From Kitasatospora acidiphila (GTDB lineage Bacteria > Actinomycetota > Actinomycetes > Streptomycetales > Streptomycetaceae), in assembly GCF_006636205.1 (NCBI RefSeq), contig NZ_VIGB01000003.1, forward strand, positions 4,020,501-4,084,500: a stretch of DNA of 64,000 nucleotides. The letters are read 5' to 3'. Below the pieces are notes generated by a model. The model saw only the letters and a program-made list of their open reading frames with translations, was not told the origin of the DNA and made no database searches. Positions 41,471 through 48,615 of the stretch are shown piece by piece; the first letter of the stretch is position 1; each line of letters starts with the position of its first letter. The position numbers were made by a program, and so were the translations under genes.

Positions 41471-42232
41471 TCATCGATACTCCCTTCCTGCGACCGTGAA
41501 ACGGCCGTTCTCGATGTAGATAACCTCGGGACGAACGCTTCGTCCGGTGACATGCAGCAAGCCAAATCCCTGCTGCCAGTTGGCAGCCCCAAGACCGAGA
41601 TAGCCAGCCTTCTTCATGTCCATAAGATTGCCGACTTCCATAGCCCACAGGCGCTTTGTGCGCCCGTTGTAGCCTTGATCCCATGGCTCTAGTCCAGCTC
41701 GATGGGTGTGGCCGCAAACGACGGACTTGCCCGTTTTCTTGACCAGGCTCATGGCCGTACCAGCCGGCCGCGGGTTCACATTCACGCCCTTGTGACCGTG
41801 GGTCGAAATCCAGCCCGGAGCAACGTCGTAGAAAGTCGGTAGCGTCTCGATCTCGAACTCCTCGTGTCTCAGCATGGACTCGTAAGAGATGCCCTCATAG
41901 CCGTGGAGCCATGGCGTGTATCGCTTGACGGAATCCGAGACTCGGAGATCGTGGTTTCCTAGATGGCGCTTCCATTCGCCATCCCAGACGTTTCGGACCT
42001 TCGCCTGGATCTCGTGAGCCTTCTTCAGGTCTCGACCGAGAGTCTGATCAAACTCTGCCGCGGTGCCCTTGCTCCATCGGCTTGGGGGAGCAAAATCCAT
42101 CCAGTCGCCGATGTCGACGATCGTGTCAGGCTGATGGTCCTTGATGAATGCAATGAGCGCGTTTACCGCTCGATCGTCTTGCTCGGGGATCTGAGTATCG
42201 GGCCAGATAAGGATCGTCTCGGTTCGAGTCAC
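41471..42232 (-). CDS. Metallophosphoesterase (calcineurin-like)
   Basis: 253 aa. Metal-binding motifs in order: IWPDTQIP, DIGDWMDF, HLGNHD, THGHKG and CGHTHR. This is the calcineurin-like fold of phosphatases, nucleases and cyclic-nucleotide esterases. In a phage it may process DNA ends or remove signal nucleotides; substrate unknown. GTG overlaps the preceding stop by 4 bp. Confidence 0.9.
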   Translation of the reverse strand: MTRTETILIWPDTQIPEQDDRAVNALIAFIKDHQPDTIVDIGDWMDFAPPSRWSKGTAAEFDQTLGRDLKKAHEIQAKVRNVWDGEWKRHLGNHDLRVSDSVKRYTPWLHGYEGISYESMLRHEEFEIETLPTFYDVAPGWISTHGHKGVNVNPRPAGTAMSLVKKTGKSVVCGHTHRAGLEPWDQGYNGRTKRLWAMEVGNLMDMKKAGYLGLGAANWQQGFGLLHVTGRSVRPEVIYIENGRFTVAGREYR

Positions 42233-42456
42233 TCGGCCACCAACACAAGGCCAGTCATGTACTCCAGCGCCCGGATGGAAAGCATCCTTGCGGCATCCTT
42301 CGATAGGCCGGCTTCGATCGCGTCTACCTCGATCCCAGCAGCCATCTCACTGGCATATCGAACGCGTGTCCTGGTGTTGTTGGCCTGAAGGAAGAACTTG
42401 TCGTTGTACATATCCTCTTCCAAGCTGTCGATAAGTCGTGTGTCATCAGGCTTCAA
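42229..42456 (-). CDS. Small hypothetical protein
   Basis: 75 aa, helical (AGIEVDAIEAGLSKDAARM). The TTG at 42456 lies six bases after AAGGAG; the upstream TTG of site 9 is not a credible start. It overlaps the phosphoesterase start by 4 bp. No family recognised. Confidence 0.65.
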   Translation of the reverse strand: MKPDDTRLIDSLEEDMYNDKFFLQANNTRTRVRYASEMAAGIEVDAIEAGLSKDAARMLSIRALEYMTGLVLVAE

Positions 42457-42470
42457 GATGTGCTCCTTTG

Positions 42471-42487
42471 TCAAGCGTTGCGTTTCA
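42471..42487 (-). promoter_or_regulatory. Operator/stoperator-like site 9
   Basis: TCAAGCGTTGCGTTTCA, in the 36-bp gap between the primase and the next gene. The minus strand reads TTGACA directly before the ribosome site (AAGGAG) of that gene, so it cannot be a normal promoter there and fits a road-block site. Confidence 0.75.
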
Positions 42488-42492
42488 GGGCG

Positions 42493-43137
42493 TTAAAGAC
42501 CGAGCCTGCTTCGCAGGGCTTCTTGCCCGTGCTCTAGAACGTAAGAATTGACATCGTGCCCTTCGGGCATGAGGACTGTTCGAGCCGATGAGATGGCAGA
42601 GCCGACCCTGTGCGCCATGGCTTGGCCTTCTCCGGAATCGTCATGGTCTGCCAGGACGAAGACAGTGTCGTAGCCGCGGAAACACCGCGCCCAGAAGTCT
42701 TGCCATGCCTTCACTCCAGGGATTCCTACGGCCGGGATACCGGCCTGTGCCGCGGTCATCGTGTCTATCTCGCCCTCACAGATGGCGATGTATGGCGAGT
42801 CGATGTCGAGCGCTGGAGTGTTGAACATGCGCCGGCCGAAGCCCGATGGCCACAGGTACTTGTCATTGTGGATCGGCTTGCAGTCCTCATGGGTGATACA
42901 GCGGAATGCGGCTCCACAGATGCCGCCGAGAGTTTGGTACGGGATGACCAGGCGGCCTAGATACTGCTCATGTCCCGGAAAGGGGCCGGCGACGACCCCG
43001 AGTTTGAAGGATTGAGCGCTGCCCTCTGACAGGCCGCGCTTCGTCAGATAGGAAACCGCGGCGTCGTTGGACGGAAGAGCCGCCGCGTATCTCTCCACCG
43101 CTGAACCGTAAAGTTCCTTCAGCGAATTCGACGGCAC
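42493..43137 (-). CDS. DNA primase, TOPRIM half
   Basis: 214 aa. GHEQYLGRLVIPYQTLGGIC is the primase N part, YIAICEGEIDTMTAAQAGIP is the TOPRIM glutamate motif, and VFVLADHDDSGEGQAMAHRV is the DxD motif. It makes RNA primers for phage replication. It begins in frame +1 within the end of the CHC2 ORF. The possible GTG start (43137) has a ribosome site 14 bases away, so a programmed shift or coupling is possible. Confidence 0.85.
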   Translation of the reverse strand: MPSNSLKELYGSAVERYAAALPSNDAAVSYLTKRGLSEGSAQSFKLGVVAGPFPGHEQYLGRLVIPYQTLGGICGAAFRCITHEDCKPIHNDKYLWPSGFGRRMFNTPALDIDSPYIAICEGEIDTMTAAQAGIPAVGIPGVKAWQDFWARCFRGYDTVFVLADHDDSGEGQAMAHRVGSAISSARTVLMPEGHDVNSYVLEHGQEALRSRLGL

Positions 43138-43372
43138 TACGGAAATCGCAACCCTCCTCCTTCATGATGATTGCCCATGAGTCGCCGGAGGCGTCACAGA
43201 CGAAACATTGAAAGTAGTTGGCTTCGAGATTGACGGAGGCCGATGGATTCCGTTCCCCATGGAACGGACATCTCATCTTCTGCCATCCCCATTCACGGAC
43301 CGGCACTATCGCATCGGGGTGATAGTGCCGGATCACGTCTAGAATCGGAGGCTTAGTCGGTGACTCGCTCAA
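42968..43372 (-). CDS. DNA primase, CHC2 zinc-finger half
   Basis: 134 aa as read. MRCPFHGERNPSASVNLEAN and YFQCFVCDASGDSWAIIMKE form the CHC2 zinc-ribbon of DnaG primases. After about residue 86 the frame turns Arg-rich and is likely out-of-frame noise, while the TOPRIM frame takes over. TTG start 43372 lies inside the upstream gene. The CHC2 and TOPRIM halves may be joined by a +1 shift or work as two subunits. Confidence 0.85.
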   Translation of the reverse strand: MSESPTKPPILDVIRHYHPDAIVPVREWGWQKMRCPFHGERNPSASVNLEANYFQCFVCDASGDSWAIIMKEEGCDFRSAVEFAEGTLRFSGGEIRGGSSVQRRRGFLSDEARPVRGQRSILQTRGRRRPLSGT

Positions 43373-43706
43373 AATCGGCTGCCTTCATCCACCAGCGACC
43401 CGAGACGCCTTCGGCCTGAACGCAATTCTCGGACTCGATGACGACGATCTCAACAATCTCGCCCTTTTCGAATCGCGATCGGCTTGGATGATCCCCAAGA
43501 ACTCGAACCATATCCCCGACCTTCAACGGACGTTCGGGGGTGGTCGGTTCCTCTTCCTCGCCCGGGATCTCGACCGAGATCACTCCATCAACGATCTCGA
43601 TCGGATAGTCATTGCCGGAATGGCCGGAGGCCCCGTGAACAGCCTCCCGAAACCATCCGAGATCAGCAGTCGTCAGGTTGTCACCGAACAGGGCAATGGT
43701 GATCAC
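43353..43706 (-). CDS. Hypothetical phage protein (KOW-like)
   Basis: 117 aa. GWFREAVHGASGHSGNDYPI in the first part, then RPLKVGDMVRVLGDHPSRSR and WWMKAADFERV, a small SH3/KOW-type barrel. GTG overlaps the previous stop by 4 bp. Function unknown. Confidence 0.6.
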   Translation of the reverse strand: MITIALFGDNLTTADLGWFREAVHGASGHSGNDYPIEIVDGVISVEIPGEEEEPTTPERPLKVGDMVRVLGDHPSRSRFEKGEIVEIVVIESENCVQAEGVSGRWWMKAADFERVTD

Positions 43707-43930
43707 TTGGAAGGATCCTCCTTCTCGCGCTCATCGAAGTAGACGCTGATTACCGCGTCGATCTTTGCCGTATCGATCTTCTCGGCCTTGATGTTCGTTG
43801 CCCCCTTGCTCACGCCGTTCATGTGGGCAACCATCATGCGCGCCAGACGCGCGCCGCCGGCAATAACGTGGGCATCAATGAGTTCACCGGGCTGGATTTC
43901 GTCGGTCCTGACTACCTTGTAGAGCGCCAT
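43703..43930 (-). CDS. Hypothetical phage protein
   Basis: 75 aa with a beta start (ALYKVVRTDEIQPGELID), then an Ala/Arg-rich helix. The ATG overlaps the upstream stop by one base (TAATG). No family recognised. Confidence 0.6.
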   Translation of the reverse strand: MALYKVVRTDEIQPGELIDAHVIAGGARLARMMVAHMNGVSKGATNIKAEKIDTAKIDAVISVYFDEREKEDPSK

Positions 43931-44355
43931 TACTTGGCATCCTCCTTCTCGACCGCATCCGCGGTCTCTCGCAGAAGCTGGGCAACATCCTGAGCCGTGG
44001 GCTTTGCGTTGGCATAGCCATCGTCGTTCCAGTTGGCGATTACCCAGAAGGAACGATCAACATCGGTGGAATAGTAAAGCTCCGGATAGCGCCCAGACCG
44101 GACAATCTGATCAGCGATCGGCGTGGCCAGCCGAAGGAATTCTGGCGAATCAACGAAGCCGGAGACGACATAGTTGCCGAACTTGTCTAGCTCACCTGCG
44201 GTGTCCAAGACCGCGCCCATAGTGCAATACCCGAAGCACTCCACCTCGCCAGACTCATCGATAGCCGTGTGCTTCATCTCTCCCTCGTTCTTTCCAATTT
44301 TCAGGACGAGTTCAGCAGCCTTACGGTAGATCTCGGGCAACGTCTTCCCGGTCAT
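43930..44355 (-). CDS. DUF6197-like protein (copy 2)
   Basis: 141 aa. ECFGYCTMGAV and WNDDGYANAKPTAQDVAQLL plus RETADA are the DUF6197 pattern; the copy at 5954-6319 has the same order with low identity. Unknown function. ATG 44355, overlapping the next gene. Confidence 0.65.
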   Translation of the reverse strand: MTGKTLPEIYRKAAELVLKIGKNEGEMKHTAIDESGEVECFGYCTMGAVLDTAGELDKFGNYVVSGFVDSPEFLRLATPIADQIVRSGRYPELYYSTDVDRSFWVIANWNDDGYANAKPTAQDVAQLLRETADAVEKEDAK

Positions 44356-44771
44356 GCTTGCTCCTTCTGGTAGTAGCGATCCCCGATGTGCTTTCGCGCC
44401 GGAGGCGCATCGAGATAGTCAGCAGCAGATCGGAGTACTTCAGGCTTGTCTCGCGCGGCCGTCAGAAGCCGCGAATTACACATGTTGCAGAGGAGCCCGC
44501 GGACAAGGCCTGTCCTATGGTTATGGTCAACAGCGAGTCGATAGCGGCGGACGCCGCGGCAGATAGCGCACCCGCCGCCCTGAGCGGCGAGTAGAGCGTC
44601 ATACTCTCCGGCCTTCAGGCCGTAGGTCTCCATTACCCTCTGGGCGTGCCTGCCGCGGCTTCTAGCCGCCTTTCGGCACGTGGAGCAAGTATGGCCTCGG
44701 GAACTCGTAAAAAAGCGCTCAGCGCGATTCTTGCCGCACTTTCGACATGGCCGCGTAGCGGCACGGGTCAC
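44352..44771 (-). CDS. Recombination endonuclease VII
   Basis: 139 aa. CRKCGKNRAERFF and CSTCRKAARSRG give a zinc ribbon; GGGCAICRGVRRYRLAVDHN, then HRTGLVRGLLCNMCNSRLL, is the endonuclease VII/HNH core that resolves Holliday junctions and branched DNA before packaging. GTG start 44771 overlaps the stop of the preceding small gene. Confidence 0.88.
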   Translation of the reverse strand: MTRAATRPCRKCGKNRAERFFTSSRGHTCSTCRKAARSRGRHAQRVMETYGLKAGEYDALLAAQGGGCAICRGVRRYRLAVDHNHRTGLVRGLLCNMCNSRLLTAARDKPEVLRSAADYLDAPPARKHIGDRYYQKEQA

Positions 44772-44905
44772 TTAGTGAAGCCCGTTCCGCGCCGACGGAG
44801 GCTCTTGAGCTTCGCGCGCTTGCCGGCGCGATTCTCGGTGAATGTCGGCTTCGCCGGCTTCATCAGCTTAGACATTACGTCGGTCATCCAAACCTGGTAA
44901 TCCAT
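44768..44905 (-). CDS. Small basic phage protein
   Basis: 45 aa, half Lys/Arg in the second part (RAGKRAKLKSLRRRGTGF). ATG 44905 follows AAGGAG. Its stop overlaps the endonuclease VII start. It may bind nucleic acid. No family recognised. Confidence 0.55.
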   Translation of the reverse strand: MDYQVWMTDVMSKLMKPAKPTFTENRAGKRAKLKSLRRRGTGFTK

Positions 44906-44913
44906 GATGCTCC

Positions 44914-45027
44914 TTACTTGCCGAGTGCGAAGTGCCAGATGCAGTAGATGAGACCAACCCAGAAACCGATGGTCACTGCGGCAGCAGCGAGCCAGAGTGC
45001 CGCGTAAGCGGCGATGACCTTACCCAA
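44914..45027 (-). CDS. Single-pass membrane microprotein
   Basis: 37 aa: two short hydrophobic stretches (AALWLAAAAVTIGFWVGLIY) form one membrane helix. TTG start 45027 lies in the helicase stop region; the ribosome site is weak (AAAGGA). Its stop and the next ATG are 8 bases apart around AAGGAG. Confidence 0.5.
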   Translation of the reverse strand: MGKVIAAYAALWLAAAAVTIGFWVGLIYCIWHFALGK

Positions 45028-45823
45028 TGAGCTGCATCCTTTCCGGAATGTACGTAAGTCGAATGACGCTCTTTGCCGCGGGATCAGCCTTGCCCCCGCG
45101 GTTCTTCACCGCATTAACCCCAATGACCTGTCGTCCCGAATCGATATCGAGCTGATCGCTCGCATTGTGCAGAGTCAGGACGACTTCGGGGACTCGTCCA
45201 ATCTGGCCTCGAAGTCCAGAGAGAGGGACGGGCACATTTCCATCGTTGTAGGGCCCCTGCACATGGTGCAGGGCGATGACTGCCGCACCGGATTCACGAG
45301 CGATGTCGTGGAGGAAGTTGCATCCCTCTTCAAGGGCGGCAGTATCAGTCGCGCTGCCGCCGAAATCAAGATTCGAGATGTTGTCCATCACGATGAGCTT
45401 TGGCCACATCCCGTAGGTCATGGCGTAGGCACGAAGCTCGTCCTCGACATCATCCGGGGTCGGCGACGACTTGAAGTCGTAGCGGATGTAGCTTGCCTCG
45501 GAAAGCTTCGCGTCGATCGTGTCGGTCTTGCCATGCAAGATTGCATTTCCGATGTCTTCGGTCCGCCATCCGGTCAGCATCGCTGCTGCCCGGACATACA
45601 TCTCGAAGCGATCGCTATCGGCACTGAAGTAGTAGGTTGGCAGACTGGCTCTGGTAGCAATCGTCTGAGCCAGGACAGATTTCCCGATTCCCGGTGCGGC
45701 AGAGATCAAAGTGAATTGACCCTGGCGGATTTGGATGCCGGCTTCTTCGAAGCTCTGGAAGATGGTCGGGATCGGCTCACCAGCGTTGCCGCGCTGGTTT
45801 TTGGCTTGGACGAGGGTTTCTAT
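45020..45823 (-). CDS. DnaB-like replicative helicase (RecA-like ATPase), ATA start
   Basis: 267 aa. IPTIFQSFEEAGIQIRQGQF then LISAAPGIGKSVLA (Walker A) and KLIVMDNISNLDFGG (Walker B), with ALHHVQG and SGLRGQIGRVPEVVLTLHN as motifs H3/H4 of DnaB/RecA-like ATPases. It is a replication helicase or loader. The only start that includes the N-terminal motif is an ATA codon (45823) placed five bases after GAGGGAG. A TTG at 45709 would delete the residues before the P-loop. The leader GGGAGACGCC is identical to that of the gene at 12984-13130, where the codon is ATG. Confidence 0.8.
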   Translation of the reverse strand: METLVQAKNQRGNAGEPIPTIFQSFEEAGIQIRQGQFTLISAAPGIGKSVLAQTIATRASLPTYYFSADSDRFEMYVRAAAMLTGWRTEDIGNAILHGKTDTIDAKLSEASYIRYDFKSSPTPDDVEDELRAYAMTYGMWPKLIVMDNISNLDFGGSATDTAALEEGCNFLHDIARESGAAVIALHHVQGPYNDGNVPVPLSGLRGQIGRVPEVVLTLHNASDQLDIDSGRQVIGVNAVKNRGGKADPAAKSVIRLTYIPERMQLIG

Positions 45824-45844
45824 GGCGTCTCCCTCAGGAAGAGC

Positions 45845-45883
45845 CTGCCCCTTTCGGGGCAGACTGTCAAGCGTTGCGTTTCA
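45845..45883 (-). promoter_or_regulatory. Operator-like site 10 with hairpin
   Basis: 17-mer TCAAGCGTTGCGTTTCA at 45867-45883, then CTGCCCC-TTTC-GGGGCAG (45845-45862) on the promoter side. Minus strand: TTGACA, and at 17 bases CAGGCT, a poor -10. It lies in front of the helicase gene and repeats the site-3/site-5 layout. Confidence 0.65.
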
Positions 45884-45899
45884 GATTAAAAAAAGAGAA

Positions 45900-46436
45900 C
45901 TACTTGACCCACTCCGGCTTGCACTGGCCAGCACCCTGAGGGGCGGGGCATGCCCACATCTTGTACGGCTGCCCAGTCTTCGGGCTGACACCCGTCTTGT
46001 AGACGCGCTGACCATGAGGACAGGTGGGCGCCGGACCGGTTCCGCCAGTCTGAGGCGGAGCCGCGTACTGCTGCGGTGGGGCATTGTACTGCTGGGCAGG
46101 CATGCTGTACTGCTGCTGATCCGGAGCCGGAGTGCCGTAGCCAGCCGTAGGCTGAGCCGGCTGATAGGTCTGCTGAGCCGATGGAGCCGGAGCCGCGGGG
46201 GCGGCCTGAGAAGTATCAAGACCAGCGCCAGCAAGAAAGCCGGATCGGAAGTCGATCAGAGATCGGCCGACGTCGACGCCCACGCGAGCAACATCACCGG
46301 TGAGCCCGGCAAGCTCCTGACCGTTGTTGGCCCGTACGGTCAGCATGGGGGCACCAGGAACCTCAGGGATCTTGAAGTTAACGGAGATCGGTGCCTCGCT
46401 GTGCGAGGGAACCGGAGCGCCATAGGGAGTCGTCAA
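45900..46436 (-). CDS. Phage protein with Gln/Pro-rich linker and C-terminal zinc ribbon
   Basis: 178 aa. Ordered N part (VNFKIPEVPGAPMLTVRANN ... GVDVGRSLIDFRSGF), a long Ala/Pro/Gln/Tyr linker, and CPHGQRVYKTGVSPKTGQPY then KMWACPAPQGAGQC, a CPHG...C...C ribbon. The layout resembles phage single-strand DNA-binding or recombination proteins that work beside RecB/Cas4 nucleases. The TTG at 46436 follows AGGAGG. Confidence 0.65.
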   Translation of the reverse strand: MTTPYGAPVPSHSEAPISVNFKIPEVPGAPMLTVRANNGQELAGLTGDVARVGVDVGRSLIDFRSGFLAGAGLDTSQAAPAAPAPSAQQTYQPAQPTAGYGTPAPDQQQYSMPAQQYNAPPQQYAAPPQTGGTGPAPTCPHGQRVYKTGVSPKTGQPYKMWACPAPQGAGQCKPEWVK

Positions 46437-46447
46437 GTCAGTTCCTC

Positions 46448-47260
46448 CTAAAGAGAGTTGGGGTAGTAATCGACACCGCCGACTGCGGTGCACCACTGGG
46501 ATACGCCGCACATGTTGCGACACCTGTCGGTCGGAGATGGAACGTAGATGCCAGCCGAGACCCCGGCATCCATCTGCGCGTACCACGCGCCTACTCGCTC
46601 CGCGGTGTAGGGATGAAGATCGACGGGGTTGTCTGGCTTGCTCTTCTTGGCGAGCCAGAAGTCTCCCCATCCGGCCCTCAGGCCGTACTCGGCTTCGAGA
46701 GCCAGATCATAGGTCGCAAGCTGCAACGGTGAGTTGTAGCTTGATCCGGTCTTCAAGTCTCTGACGACCAGTCGGCCGTTTGAAGTGATAATGACCTGAT
46801 CAATGTAGACGATAACAGGTATGTCCGACAGGACGAATTGAATTTCCAGCTCGATGGCTAGGCGCCCATCAGGCGCGGTCCAGATAGTCTCACCAGACTC
46901 TGACACGTAGTCAAGATAGGCAAGCACTTGCGACTTGCCTTCAGCATAGCGAGTCTCAATGTCGGTTTCCGGCTTGCGCCGGCCACCTGTCATCCATACT
47001 GACAGATCGGGCTGACGCTCGTAATCCCTCATGATGGACTCCGCCCATGCCGCCTCGAAAGCGGCTATGCACTCATCCGGCGAGAGGCGCCGTTGGGATC
47101 GCTCATACGCCTCAACCGCGGCATGAAATGCGGTGCCGTGCGAAAACCATGCGGCTGGCCGACTTGGGGCCTTGACGACCCGTTCGAGCTCATATGCCTT
47201 CCCACAGCTAGCCCAAGATTTCAGCTGAGAGTACGACCTTCGTTTTCTCTGTTCGGGCAA
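46448..47260 (-). CDS. Cas4/RecB-like PD-(D/E)XK exonuclease
   Basis: 270 aa. RRSYSQLKSWASCGKAYELE is the RecB-family start; H in GTAFHAAVEAYE, D in VIVYIDQVI, and VVRDLKTGSSYNSPLQLATY give the H-D-E/DxK site. The C-terminal CRNMCGVSQWC with the early Cys fits an iron-sulphur cluster, as in Cas4/AddB. It likely acts in phage recombination. TTG start 47260; overlaps the upstream gene. Confidence 0.85.
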   Translation of the reverse strand: MPEQRKRRSYSQLKSWASCGKAYELERVVKAPSRPAAWFSHGTAFHAAVEAYERSQRRLSPDECIAAFEAAWAESIMRDYERQPDLSVWMTGGRRKPETDIETRYAEGKSQVLAYLDYVSESGETIWTAPDGRLAIELEIQFVLSDIPVIVYIDQVIITSNGRLVVRDLKTGSSYNSPLQLATYDLALEAEYGLRAGWGDFWLAKKSKPDNPVDLHPYTAERVGAWYAQMDAGVSAGIYVPSPTDRCRNMCGVSQWCTAVGGVDYYPNSL

Positions 47261-47567
47261 CCGGAACCCCCTTCTGATAGGTCCACAGATAGTGGATCAC
47301 GCATTTTCGCGCCTGATGACCGAAGCCGTTCGGGGCGCCCTCAGAGCGCTCGAACGAGACTTCATCTGGGACGAGTGCCAGCATCTCAGTGAGGTCTTCG
47401 GCTTCGGTGTGTTCGCTTGTCATGAGCCAGTAACAGGTAGCGTGCATGTACCTGACGACGATCAGGCGCCCCCATGGCGAGTTGTCGTAGACGATGGTTG
47501 CGCCAGCCTCAGGGCCGGCATGTTCACGAGCTATCTCCCCCATGGTCACGCGCTGATCCTCGGTCAT
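47208..47567 (-). CDS. Hypothetical early protein
   Basis: 119 aa with GPEAGATIVYDNSPWGRLIV and WTYQKGVPVARTEKTKVVLS. First gene of the right-arm operon, just after the site-11 promoter, so made early on induction. Start ATG 47567, or GTG 47576, which has a nearer GAGGGGG. No family recognised. Confidence 0.6.
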   Translation of the reverse strand: MTEDQRVTMGEIAREHAGPEAGATIVYDNSPWGRLIVVRYMHATCYWLMTSEHTEAEDLTEMLALVPDEVSFERSEGAPNGFGHQARKCVIHYLWTYQKGVPVARTEKTKVVLSAEILG

Positions 47568-47649
47568 ACTGCCCACATGCCCCCTCTGTGAAGGTGTGAC
47601 ACCGATGCCACGCAAGCGGAAGGCACCTTGCATGATCGGCGTGATGAAG

Positions 47650-47690
47650 ATCATACGATCTTCCATACGGATGTCAAGCGTTGCGTTAAA
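47650..47690 (-). promoter_or_regulatory. Operator-like site 11 with strong early promoter
   Basis: 17-mer at 47674-47690 (TCAAGCGTTGCGTTAAA). Minus strand: TTGACA (47677-47672), 16 bases, then TATGAT (47655-47650), the best promoter in the prophage. It drives the right-arm operon from the gene at 47208 leftward, and the operator overlaps its -35 box. It probably corresponds to the main early lytic promoter. Confidence 0.8.
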
Positions 47691-47755
47691 TGTCAACAAA
47701 TGAGGCCGGCTGCTGCGCGTCAGCCGGCCCGCAGGCGTACTACGTCAGGTTGCCT

Positions 47756-48241
47756 CTACCACTCTTCCGGAAGTGCGAGCACCATGACCTGACCAGACTT
47801 TATTGGCTGTGCATCGTCAGGCCAACGAACCACCAGTCGGCCATCCGTCAGGCGCCTCGGAACATATTCCAGCTTGAGCCCCGGCGGCGACTCCGCTTGT
47901 GCCGCGGCCAGGATCAATCCGTCATTGAGTTTGGTCCAGAAGCCTCGCAGACGCTTCATCGTACCCTCGGGGATCTCAATTCCGGCCTGATGCCGGATGT
48001 GCGCATAGAGCATTAGCGCGGGAGCGGAGTCCAGATAATCCCTGCTGATCTGCCATGGAAGATACTCAGAATAGTTTAGCGCCGCATTCCCGCCGTGCGG
48101 CCGGCGCATATTCTGAAAGCGTCGACTGACATTCGACTTATTGACGCCGTACCTTCTGCCAATCTCACTCAGAGACAGGTTCTCGATATAATGCTCGCGC
48201 AAGAGAACGCTGTCTTCTGGCAATTTGCTAGGCATGGGCAT
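47756..48241 (-). CDS. Candidate immunity repressor (L5 gp71-like)
   Basis: 161 aa. The HTH is in LREHYIENLSLSEIGRRYGV then NKSNVSRRF. The middle YLPWQISRDYLDSAPALMLY and GTMKRLRGFWTKLNDGLILA, then LEYVPR and VVRWPDD follow the order of the mycobacteriophage L5 repressor (as I recall it: PWDTRK, KKRLLSWWKMLRDDDLVL, FRYVPR). It would bind the dispersed 12-mer sites and hold the early promoters. ATG 48241; site 12 lies upstream, so it may control itself. Confidence 0.7.
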   Translation of the reverse strand: MPMPSKLPEDSVLLREHYIENLSLSEIGRRYGVNKSNVSRRFQNMRRPHGGNAALNYSEYLPWQISRDYLDSAPALMLYAHIRHQAGIEIPEGTMKRLRGFWTKLNDGLILAAAQAESPPGLKLEYVPRRLTDGRLVVRWPDDAQPIKSGQVMVLALPEEW

Positions 48242-48323
48242 TGGAATTGTGACCCTTCAAAGTCGTCCCCGGGCTATTGGCAGGGCTACCTGAAGACAGT
48301 AAAGCCTGCCTGACAATCCCGTG

Positions 48324-48340
48324 TCAAGCGTTGCGCTATG
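48324..48340 (-). promoter_or_regulatory. Operator-like site 12, repressor promoter
   Basis: TCAAGCGTTGCGCTATG. The minus strand gives TTGACA and, after 18 bases, TTTACT, a modest promoter that would start the repressor transcript. The operator overlaps the -35, so autoregulation is likely. Confidence 0.65.
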
Positions 48341-48615
48341 CGAGTAGTCCATCACTCCTTAAGTAGGCCTCAAGAGATCCTTAAACTCGAACGAGGGTTC
48401 GATGGCGGCTGTTGGCTGCGGACCCGACAAGGGTCCGCAGCTCGATGCTCATCCGGGCAGCTCGGGTCAGCACGGAGTCAGCACGGCAACGACAAACGGC
48501 GGCGATGAAGGACAAACAACGAGAAGATCATCGGCTGCCTTCATCGCTCTGACCAGTCAGTTTGACCCTGCTGAGCTGTAGTGCTATGAGGCGCTGACTG
48601 GATATATCACCCAAA
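48341..48615. other. Right-end attachment region, no gene
   Basis: About 275 bp between the repressor promoter and attR without a credible gene. It holds GCGGACCC/GGGTCCGC (about 48418-48439), a hairpin, and the right arm-type site. It corresponds to the P arm of attP. Confidence 0.55.
48466..48484. repeat. Putative right arm-type integrase site pair
   Basis: GTCAGCACGGAGTCAGCAC, equal to the left copy (4468-4486) but for one base, in the same orientation. Confidence 0.6.

Noticed and set aside
7705..48340. All twelve 12-mer sites as promoters
   Set aside because: Sites 1, 2, 8 and 9 have no -10 box, or sit right against a start codon; only some (3, 4, 5, 11, weakly 12) have promoter spacing.
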